The notes beneath the pieces were generated by a model, which saw nothing but the letters and a program-made list of their open reading frames with translations, was not told the DNA's origin and did no database searches. 6,008 bases of DNA from Pseudomonadota bacterium (GTDB taxonomy: Bacteria > Pseudomonadota > Alphaproteobacteria > Rhizobiales > Devosiaceae). Where the stretch lies: assembly GCA_023415605.1 (NCBI GenBank), contig JAEZKB010000277.1, positions 1 to 6,008 of the forward strand. The letters run 5' to 3'. Below are positions 1 to 5,950 of this stretch, one piece after another. A program made the translations under genes and the position numbers. Positions within the stretch are counted from its first letter, which is position 1. Each line of letters starts with the position of its first letter.

Positions 1-408
1 TTCGTCGGCATCGGCTGCCTCGAATGGCTCACCATGGCGCGCATCGTGCGGGGCCAGACGCTGTCAATCAAGCAGCGCGAGTTCATCGAGGCGGCAAAGG
101 CCGGCGGGGCAGGGCCGTTCACCATCATTTTCCGCCACATCGTCCCCAATCTGACGGGGCCGGTGGTGATCTACGCCACCCTCACCATCCCCGAGATCAT
201 CATCACGGAGAGTTTTCTTTCCTATCTCGGCCTCGGGGTGCAGGAACCGCAGACTTCGCTCGGGACGCTGATCTCCGATGGCGCCACGGTGGTGGAGACG
301 CTGCCCTGGATGCTGTTCGCGCCGGCGGGCGTGCTGATCACCATGCTCCTCTGCCTCACCTATCTGGGCGACGGTCTTCGCGACGCGCTCGATCCAAAGG
401 ACCGTTGA
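1..408 (+). CDS. Peptide-type ABC transporter permease, DppC/OppC-like (5' end outside window)
   Basis: This is the C-terminal 135 residues of an inner-membrane permease; the reading frame is open from base 1, so the start lies upstream. Such subunits form one half of the membrane channel of binding-protein-dependent peptide/nickel importers (BPD_transp_1 family). Visible residues 30-50 carry the cytoplasmic EAA loop (EAA, a glycine-rich turn, then IVPN), which docks on the ATPases. Hydrophobic stretches at about 53-67 and 103-122 fit the last membrane segments, and the protein ends in the usual short polar tail ([10 protein letters not shown]). The DppD-like ATPase gene starts on the next base after the TGA stop, so the two are surely cotranscribed. 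The family call is firm. The transported substrate cannot be told from this part, and the periplasmic binding protein and partner permease are presumably upstream of the window. Confidence 0.93.
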   Translation, partial: FVGIGCLEWLTMARIVRGQTLSIKQREFIEAAKAGGAGPFTIIFRHIVPNLTGPVVIYATLTIPEIIITESFLSYLGLGVQEPQTSLGTLISDGATVVETLPWMLFAPAGVLITMLLCLTYLGDGLRDALDPKDR

Positions 409-1397
<989 letters not shown>

Positions 1398-1398
<1 letters not shown>

Positions 1399-2399
1399 TG
1401 GATCATCGCCCCGACCTCCTCCGCATTGAAAATCTCGGCAAGACATTCTCGCTCTCGGCTGGTCTCTTTGCTCGTCCGTTCACACTGACGGCGCTCGAGG
1501 ATATCAACTTCACAATCCGCCAGGGGGAGACACTGGGGATTGTGGGGGAGAGTGGGTGTGGGAAGTCGACCCTGGGCCGGTGCATCCTCAACCTGCTGAC
1601 GCCGGACTCTGGCCGCGTGGTGTGGATGGGGGAAGATATCACCCACCTTTCCGAGGGGGCCATGCGCAAGCGGCGCCGTGACCTGCAGATCATTTTCCAG
1701 GATCCGCTGGCATCGCTCAACCCCCGGATGACGGTGGGCGAGATCATTGCCGATCCGCTGCGCACGCTGATGCCTGAGTTGAAGGCCGCCGAGCGGCAAA
1801 AGCGGGTGGTTAAAACCATGGAGGCGGTGGGCCTCCTCCCGGAAATGATCAACCGCTATCCGCACGAATTCTCCGGCGGCCAAGCGCAGCGCATCGGCAT
1901 CGCCCGGGCGCTGATCACCGAACCCAAGCTCATCGTATGCGACGAGCCGGTGTCGGCGCTCGACGTCTCGATCCAGGCGCAGATCCTCAACCTTCTCGCC
2001 GATCTCAAGGAGCAGTTCGGGCTGACGCTGATCTTCATCTCGCACAACCTTTCGGTGGTGCGGCATGTGTCGGATCGGATCCTGGTTTTGTACCTGGGGC
2101 GCATGGTCGAACTCACGGATGGCGACGAGCTCTACAACCATCCCAAGCACCCTTATACGCGGGCGCTGCTGACGGCGGTGCCAATCCCCGACCCGCAACG
2201 GGCCCGGCAGCGCAATATCGAGGGACTGGAGGGGGAAATCCCGTCGCCCATTAATCCGCCTTCGGGCTGTACCTTTCGCACCCGCTGCCGCTTCGCCATC
2301 GACATCTGCGCCCGGCAGCGCCCGCCGCTCGAACAGACCGGCTCAGGCCTGGTGGCCTGCCATCGGTGGAAGGAACTGGAACTGGCGGCCGGGGCTTAG
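1398..2399 (+). CDS. Peptide-type ABC transporter ATPase, DppF/OppF-like
   Basis: A 333-residue second ATPase of the importer, expected to form a heterodimer with the preceding gene product under the two permeases. Motifs: Walker A GESGCGKS (50-57), Q-loop Q101, signature FSGGQ (158-162), Walker B LIVCDE (178-183), ALD D-loop and H-loop H216. The N-terminal insert before the first beta strand and the C-terminal oligo_HPY extension (HPYTRALL) are characteristic of DppF/OppF. Cysteines C291, C297, C304 and C321 repeat the iron-sulphur-type spacing of the partner. ATG 1398 overlaps the previous TGA by one base and has a well placed GAGG; GTG 1395 would add one residue. The gene closes the operon as seen here, and its TAG stop shares bases with the stop of the convergent response-regulator gene. 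The Walker A region uses unusually G-rich codons for this gene. Confidence 0.95.
1523..1562 (+). other. Potential G-quadruplex motif inside the DppF/OppF-like gene
   Basis: Five runs of three or more G lie on the coding strand at 1523-1527, 1535-1538, 1544-1548, 1554-1556 and 1560-1562. The loops are 7, 5, 5 and 3 bases, which meets the usual G3+ N1-7 rule with one spare run. The segment encodes the Walker A loop and residues just before it. It depends on GGG, AGT, TGT and ATT codons, whereas the paralogous gene encodes the same motif mainly with GGC, AGC and GTC. Folding in the mRNA is a prediction only. Confidence 0.5.
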
Positions 2400-2899
2400 C
2401 CCGTCTTCTGTTCCGGTCCGTGGCGGCGGCGATCGGGTCCCTGCACGTTGGCCTCGCGTCTGCGCCGGTCGGGGCCGGCATAGACCGGCGATTCCACGAA
2501 GGGGCGGGGGTTCTCCAGCGCCTGCATCAGCCGCAGGCCGATGACGTTGGCGCTGAGCGGCTTCTTGAGGAATTCGGTGACGCCGGCATCGCGCGCCGCG
2601 AGGATGCGGTTCTTGTCGGCATTGGCAAAGGTCATGAGCACCGGGATGTGCCGGTTGGCCGCCGAGCTGTCGGCGCGCAGCTCGCGTACCAGCGTCAGCG
2701 GATCGACCGGGCCCAATCCATCGTCGATCAATAGTAGGCCCAGCGGCTCGCGCCGCAGCGCGTTCCAGGTGCTCGAAACGTCGTTGGTTTCGACGATATG
2801 GCGAACGCCCAGATTGCGCAGCATGCCGCCCGTCAGCGCCGCCATATAGGCCTCGTCGGCCACCACAACTTTGAGCTTGGAAATGAATTGCTTATCCAT
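2396..2899 (-). CDS. Single-domain response regulator (receiver domain, no output domain)
   Basis: A 167-residue CheY-like receiver protein with no DNA-binding or enzymatic domain, so it probably relays phosphate or acts by protein contact in a two-component or stress pathway. With the start at 2899, the acidic pair is D15-E16, the likely phospho-acceptor is D59 (the first D of LLLIDDG), the conserved Thr is T90 (PVLMTF) and the conserved Lys is K113 before Pro (FLKKP). The usual MP after the phospho-Asp is replaced by LG. The tail after the receiver is basic and contains GPDRRR twice; single GPDRRR tails are common in alphaproteobacterial regulators of this type. The frame is open to an ATG at 2974. 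However, that extension uses poor codons (TTA, CGA, GGA) and contains a TAAAAT -10-like hexamer at 2952-2957, so ATG 2899 (or 2911) is preferred. No strong Shine-Dalgarno sits at 2899; AAGGA lies 15 bases before 2911. The cognate kinase is not in the window. Confidence 0.85.
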   Translation of the reverse strand: MDKQFISKLKVVVADEAYMAALTGGMLRNLGVRHIVETNDVSSTWNALRREPLGLLLIDDGLGPVDPLTLVRELRADSSAANRHIPVLMTFANADKNRILAARDAGVTEFLKKPLSANVIGLRLMQALENPRPFVESPVYAGPDRRRREANVQGPDRRRHGPEQKTG

Positions 2900-3011
2900 G
2901 GCGCCGATCATGCCATGGGCTCGTAATCCTTGCTCAAACGCATTGCATCGCATTTTATCAATCGGCGAAAGCATGATCTGCCATGCAAGGGGATTTTGTC
3001 GGCCGCAAGCG

Positions 3012-3040
3012 TTGACAGCCTGGGCCTTTCCCCTTATCTA
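3012..3040 (+). promoter_or_regulatory. Sigma70-type promoter of rpmJ
   Basis: A perfect TTGACA (3012-3017) is followed after exactly 17 bases by TATCTA (3035-3040), a good -10 for a housekeeping sigma factor in alphaproteobacteria. Transcription would start near 3047, giving a leader of about 50 bases before the L36 start codon. It is the best promoter-like sequence noticed in the window and fits a highly expressed ribosomal gene. Confidence 0.75.
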
Positions 3041-3054
3041 GGCCGCCAATCCAA

Positions 3055-3079
3055 GGGCGCACGGGCGCCCATTTTGTTT
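3055..3079 (+). promoter_or_regulatory. Terminator-like hairpin in the rpmJ leader
   Basis: GGGCGC (3055-3060) pairs perfectly with GCGCCC (3065-3070) around an ACGG loop, and the stem is followed at once by ATTTTGTTT. The hairpin lies between the promoter and the Shine-Dalgarno GAGGT (3086-3090). It resembles a short intrinsic terminator and could act as an attenuator or leader structure. The stem is short and the T run is interrupted, so it may be only a stabilising leader hairpin. Confidence 0.4.
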
Positions 3080-3096
3080 CGTGCCGAGGTCGTTCG

Positions 3097-3222
3097 ATGA
3101 AGATCCGCAATTCCCTGAAGGCTTTGATGGGCCGCCATCGCGCCAACAAGCTGGTCCGCCGTCGCGGCCGCGTTTACATCATCAATAAAGTCGACAAGCG
3201 CTACAAGGCCCGCCAGGGCTAA
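3097..3222 (+). CDS. rpmJ: 50S ribosomal protein L36 (zinc-free form)
   Basis: This 41-residue gene encodes a very basic protein starting [10 protein letters not shown] and ending YKARQG, a clear match to the alphaproteobacterial L36 pattern (MKxRNSLK, RRRGRVYxINK, KARQG). L36 binds 23S rRNA in the large subunit near the peptidyl-transferase side. No cysteine is present, so this is the C-minus form lacking the zinc-binding Cys/His set of the classical protein; this is the usual state in these bacteria. GAGGT ends 6 bases before the ATG and decides the start. The gene stands alone with its own promoter and terminator. Identification is firm despite the small size. Confidence 0.96.
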   Translation: MKIRNSLKALMGRHRANKLVRRRGRVYIINKVDKRYKARQG

Positions 3223-3228
3223 GTTGCC

Positions 3229-3249
3229 GCGCGCCCTTCGGGGCTGCGC
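3229..3249 (+). terminator. GC-rich hairpin directly after rpmJ, accessory to the terminator
   Basis: GCGCGCCC (3229-3236) folds over a TTCG loop on GGGC and GCGC (3241-3249) with a single bulged T. It begins six bases after the L36 stop and precedes the main terminator by 11 bases. It has no T tract of its own, so it more likely protects the 3' end or helps pausing than terminates by itself. Confidence 0.45.
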
Positions 3250-3260
3250 CGCCTTAACGC

Positions 3261-3286
3261 AAAAGCTCGCTTCGGCGGGCTTTTTT
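3261..3286 (+). terminator. Rho-independent terminator of rpmJ
   Basis: AAAAGCTCGC (3261-3270) pairs with GCGGGCTTTT (3275-3284), with one G-U pair, around the very stable TTCG loop; a run of six T fills 3281-3286. Stem, loop and T tract are textbook for intrinsic termination on the + strand. It ends the rpmJ transcript and insulates the next gene. Confidence 0.9.
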
Positions 3287-3372
3287 CGTTTCCGGCAGGC
3301 GAGCCACGCCGGAGCGCAGACTGGACTTTTCACCGCGATTGCCTTACCTGCGCGCCGTGGACGCAGATACTC

Positions 3373-3377
3373 AAGGG
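3373..3377 (+). promoter_or_regulatory. Ribosome binding site choosing the start of the SRPBCC-like gene
   Basis: AAGGG sits 7 bases before ATG 3385 but only one base before the in-frame ATG 3379, which would be too close for initiation. The later start is therefore preferred. Confidence 0.55.
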
Positions 3378-3384
3378 CATGACC

Positions 3385-3789
3385 ATGCTGAAGTCGCGCG
3401 TCTTCACAATCCCCATCCATCGCCGCTATGCGGATGTCTACGGATTCCTGGCGGAGCCCAGTAATTTCGCGGTTTGGGGCGGCACCGAGCCTGGCTCGGA
3501 GATGAAGCATCTGGGCGGCAGCGACTACCTGGTCGTGCTGCCCAGCGGGCGCCGGGTGATGCGGTTTACCCCGCTCAACGATTTCGGCGTGCTCGACTAC
3601 CAGGTGTTCCTGGAGGGCGAGACCAGCGGCCCCACCACCCCGGTCCGCATCCATCCCAACCAAGAAGGCTGCGAGGTTGTCTTCACCTGGTTCCAGCGGC
3701 CCGGCGTTTCCGACGAACAGTTCGAGTCGGAGGCCGAATGGGCGTACTCGGACCTACTGCGGATGAAGGCGTATATCGAGGCGCGGTAG
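3385..3789 (+). CDS. Small SRPBCC/START-like superfamily protein, function unknown
   Basis: A 134-residue soluble protein without signal peptide or membrane segment. The order is a first beta strand (SRVFTIPIHRRYADVYGFLAEP), a helix leading into a W-containing loop (FAVWGG), several beta strands rich in V, F and Y, a TWFQRPG strand and a long C-terminal helix ending LLRMKAYIEAR. This resembles the polyketide cyclase/START-like (SRPBCC) fold, which binds hydrophobic ligands in a cavity. The assignment is by pattern only and no catalytic residue can be named. ATG 3385 is favoured by its ribosome binding site; ATG 3379 would add two residues. The rpmJ terminator lies just upstream, so it needs its own promoter; only a weak candidate (TGGACT, 17 bases, TACCTG at 3322-3350) is seen. 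It converges with the dipeptidase gene with 8 bases between stops. Confidence 0.82.
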   Translation: MLKSRVFTIPIHRRYADVYGFLAEPSNFAVWGGTEPGSEMKHLGGSDYLVVLPSGRRVMRFTPLNDFGVLDYQVFLEGETSGPTTPVRIHPNQEGCEVVFTWFQRPGVSDEQFESEAEWAYSDLLRMKAYIEAR

Positions 3790-3797
3790 GACCGGGT

Positions 3798-5195
3798 TTA
3801 CTTTCCCTCTGCGAAGGCAGCGATGATGCGCACCCAGCTGCGGATGCCCTTGTGGTAGGCGGAGAGGTTGTACTTTTCGTTGGGGGAGTGGATGCGATCA
3901 TCCACGCCGGCAAAGCCGATCAGCAGGGCGTCCATGCCGAGAATGCGCTTGAAGTCGCCGGCGACCGGGATCGAGCCCCCCGAGCCGGAGATGGCGGTCT
4001 CGGCGCCCCATTCATCGCTCAGTGCCCCTGCCGCCTTGCGCAGCAGGTCGCCATCGGTGGGCACCACCACGGCGGGGCTGCCGCCATGCTCCTTGAAGGT
4101 CACGCTGGCATCGGGCGGCAGGCGGTCGGTGACATGCTTGCGGAACGCAGCGCGGATCTTTGCCGGGTCCTGCTTGCCGACAAGGCGGAAGCTGATCTTG
4201 GCGCTAGCCTTGGCGGGGATTACGGTCTTGAAGCCTTCGCCGGTATAGCCGCCGGTAATGCCGTTGATCTCGCAGGTGGGGCGGCTGCGCGTCTGCTCCA
4301 GCGCCGAGCGGCCCTGTTCGCCGGCCAGCGAGGTCAGCCCGGCATTGGCCATGAAGGCCTTTTCGTCGTAGGGCAGGCGCTTCCACTGCGCCGCCACATC
4401 CGCCGGCAGCTCCTCGACACCATCGTAGAAGCCTTCGACCGCCACCGAGCCATCGGGGTTGCGCAGCGTCGAGATGATGTCGGCCAGCACCTGGATAGGG
4501 TTGCGGGCCGCATTGCCATACATGCCCGAGTGGAGGTCGTGGCTGGCGCAGGTGATCTCGATTTCCTCGCCAACTAGGCCGCGCAGCATCGAAACAATGT
4601 TTGGCGTCTTGGCGTCCCAGAGGTCGGTGTCGCAGATCAGCGCCACCTCGGCGGTCAGCTCGGCCTTGTTGGCTTCGAGGAAGGGTTTCAAACTCGGGCT
4701 GCCCGACTCTTCCTCGCCTTCGAGGAACACCGTCACCGGAATCGGCAGGCTGCCGGTCACGGCACGCCAGGCGCGGCAGGCTTCGAGGAAGGTGAGGAGC
4801 TGGCCCTTGTCGTCCGATGTGCCGCGGCCAACGAGATAGGTCTCGCCGTTCTCCTGCTTCTTCATCTCCATTTCGAATGGATCGGTGTGCCAGAGATTGA
4901 GCGGATCGACCGGCTGCACATCATAGTGGCCATAGAACACCACATGCGGTCCCTGCGCGGCGCCCTTGTCGTGCCCGACAACCATGGGATGCCCCGGCGT
5001 CGCCCGCGTGGAGGCGTCGAACCCCTCGTTGCGAAGGTCATTGGCCAGCCACTCGGCGGCGCGCTTGCACTCCTCGGCATAGGCCGGATCGGTCGAGATG
5101 GACTTGATCCGCACCAGTTCCTTCAGCCTCTCGAGGCTCCCACCCAGGTTCGCATCCACATTGGCAAGAACGGCGTCGAGAGACGGATGAGACAT
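3798..5195 (-). CDS. M20 family metallopeptidase (dipeptidase, CNDP/PepV-like)
   Basis: A 465-residue cytoplasmic di-zinc peptidase, normal length for the family. The M20 signature residues are all present: H90 in GHYDVQP, with D92 orienting it; bridging D128 in GRGTSDDKG; general base E162 and ligand E163 in EGEEESGS; D189 in ICDTDLW; and H436 in RIHSPNE. H222 in the SHDLHSGMYG dimerisation-lid segment and the GGSIP motif (406-410) also match carnosinase/CN2-type enzymes. It probably hydrolyses dipeptides or short peptides, though other M20 members act on acylated amino acids, and the precise substrate is unknown. The start ATG at 5193-5195 has TGGAG 7 bases upstream (5203-5207 on this strand). 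No terminator separates it from the convergent SRPBCC-like gene. A role in using peptides taken up by the importer at 1-2399 is plausible but inferred. Confidence 0.94.
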   Translation of the reverse strand: MSHPSLDAVLANVDANLGGSLERLKELVRIKSISTDPAYAEECKRAAEWLANDLRNEGFDASTRATPGHPMVVGHDKGAAQGPHVVFYGHYDVQPVDPLNLWHTDPFEMEMKKQENGETYLVGRGTSDDKGQLLTFLEACRAWRAVTGSLPIPVTVFLEGEEESGSPSLKPFLEANKAELTAEVALICDTDLWDAKTPNIVSMLRGLVGEEIEITCASHDLHSGMYGNAARNPIQVLADIISTLRNPDGSVAVEGFYDGVEELPADVAAQWKRLPYDEKAFMANAGLTSLAGEQGRSALEQTRSRPTCEINGITGGYTGEGFKTVIPAKASAKISFRLVGKQDPAKIRAAFRKHVTDRLPPDASVTFKEHGGSPAVVVPTDGDLLRKAAGALSDEWGAETAISGSGGSIPVAGDFKRILGMDALLIGFAGVDDRIHSPNEKYNLSAYHKGIRSWVRIIAAFAEGK

Positions 5196-5280
5196 GGCGA
5201 CACTCCAGATTTAGCAACGCCGTTCGGTTACGCCGGGAGGCCGATGTGTGCAAGCACCCGATCTACAGAGCGTGCTAACG

Positions 5281-5296
5281 CACCGGGCCGCCGGTG
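5281..5296. repeat. Short perfect hairpin
   Basis: CACCGG and CCGGTG flank a GCCG loop, making a perfect 6-bp stem. It lies about 85 bases upstream of the dipeptidase start. It has no T run on either side, so it is not an intrinsic terminator; it may be part of the structured element that follows. Confidence 0.4.
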
Positions 5297-5324
5297 AGCG
5301 CCCGGAGATATCAAAGAGCGAACA

Positions 5325-5389
5325 ACGGCGGAGCATGGCCCGTCGATGGTTCGAGATCCCTTTGCAGGGAGATGGCCCTGCTCCGCCGT
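5325..5389. repeat. 65-base structured inverted-repeat element
   Basis: A perfect 11-bp inverted repeat (ACGGCGGAGCA at 5325-5335, TGCTCCGCCGT at 5379-5389) continues inward after one mismatch with GGCC/GGCC (5337-5340, 5374-5377). The interior can form two small hairpins: TCGA-TGGT-TCGA (5343-5354) and CCCT-TTGC-AGGG (5358-5369). The result is a three-way-junction shape on either strand. It could be a small RNA, a REP/BIME-like dispersed repeat or a miniature mobile element remnant; no target-site duplication is evident. Confidence 0.55.
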
Positions 5390-5421
5390 CGTGACCGGGA
5401 TTTGTGGCGTTCACACGGGAA

Positions 5422-5479
5422 GGTCTGGGGCGTTTCGCGGAGTGCCCCACCGCCGCAGGGGCCTTGTCCTGACCAGACC
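5422..5479. repeat. Inverted repeat with alternative internal pairings
   Basis: GGTCTGG (5422-5428) and CCAGACC (5473-5479) form a perfect 7-bp outer stem. Inside, GCCCC (5444-5448) can pair with GGGGC at 5458-5462, giving a stem with large internal loops. It can instead pair with GGGGC at 5427-5431, which breaks the outer stem. The pattern suits a structured RNA but may be chance in GC-rich DNA. Confidence 0.4.
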
Positions 5480-5703
5480 ACGCTCTTCGCGCTTCTCCAG
5501 TCGAACCCCTTGGATGGCGCCGAACACGAGCCCCATCGCGGCAGCAAATTAAGGCGACGGGATACCTAACTCCGTCAGACCTTCCCGGCTTGGCCTGGCT
5601 CGAACCGACATCCGAACCACCCAACCTCGCCGCCCCGGCCGCTCGTTTGCAACCTCGCTTGAGGGGTGGCGATAGGGGAAGTCTACACCGACCACGAAGC
5701 GCG

Positions 5704-5731
5704 GGGATAAGTCGGTTGAGATTTCTGACAA
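5704..5731 (-). promoter_or_regulatory. Weak candidate promoter reading leftward into the structured region
   Basis: On the - strand TTGTCA (5726-5731) is followed after 16 bases by TATCCC (5704-5709). The first box matches the -35 consensus at five of six positions; the second matches -10 at only three. If active, it would start near 5697 and transcribe the inverted-repeat elements towards the dipeptidase gene. It lies in the lowest-GC part of the region. Confidence 0.2.
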
Positions 5732-5864
5732 ACGTCTGAACCGATTGCTGAAATTCTGAACGACGGATGACGCAAAGCTGACGACAAAGTCCAACGGTGT
5801 GCATCAGGAAGTGACCCCCTGAGCATAAGTGGAGGCCATGAACTTCTGTCGTGTGACGGTAGGG

Positions 5865-5935
5865 CGCGTGTCGTGACCCATCTCCACACGCGACTGTCAT
5901 CCCTGCGACAGGCACCCACTCGGCGGCTCGAGTGG
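5865..5935. repeat. Three consecutive hairpins
   Basis: CGCGTGT/ACACGCG (5865-5871 and 5886-5892, 14-base loop), CTGTC/GACAG (5894-5898 and 5907-5911, 8-base loop) and CCACTC/GAGTGG (5916-5921 and 5930-5935, 8-base loop) follow one another with 1 and 4 bases between. All three stems are perfect. No T tract follows, so they do not look like intrinsic terminators. Confidence 0.45.
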
Positions 5936-5950
5936 AGGAGCGTCAGCGCA

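Noticed and set aside
2900..2974. 25-residue N-terminal extension of the response regulator
   Set aside because: It uses rare codons for this genome type, lies before the receiver domain start and overlaps a -10-like TAAAAT, so it is more likely leader and promoter DNA.
3474..4577. 367-codon plus-strand frame across the SRPBCC-like and dipeptidase genes
   Set aside because: It overlaps two genes recognised on other frames, crosses their boundary and gives a low-complexity G/A/R-rich product.
5232..5260. TTGCAC with TAACCG as a promoter for the dipeptidase gene
   Set aside because: The 17-base spacing is good but the -10 box matches only two of six positions, too weak to annotate.
5335..5360. 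ATCGACGGG on the minus strand, reminiscent of the tmRNA 5' region
   Set aside because: No tag-peptide frame resembling AND...ALAA follows, and no acceptor-stem partner is present.
5343..5361. T-arm-like GGTTCGAGATCCC suggesting a tRNA
   Set aside because: The flanking bases do not form a 5-bp T stem, and no acceptor, D or anticodon arm can be built around it. The same bases fit better in the larger inverted repeat.
5549..5794. Minus-strand 81-codon frame (MDFVVSF start) in the gene-free stretch
   Set aside because: It begins plausibly but becomes Arg/Pro-rich, matches no family I know and has no clear Shine-Dalgarno.
5211..5915. Long minus-strand open frame of 234 codons
   Set aside because: Its translation is rich in R, S, P, C and H, has no recognisable domain or motif, and its start lacks a good ribosome binding site. 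It crosses several unrelated inverted repeats and overlaps other equally long frames, as expected for GC-rich non-coding DNA.
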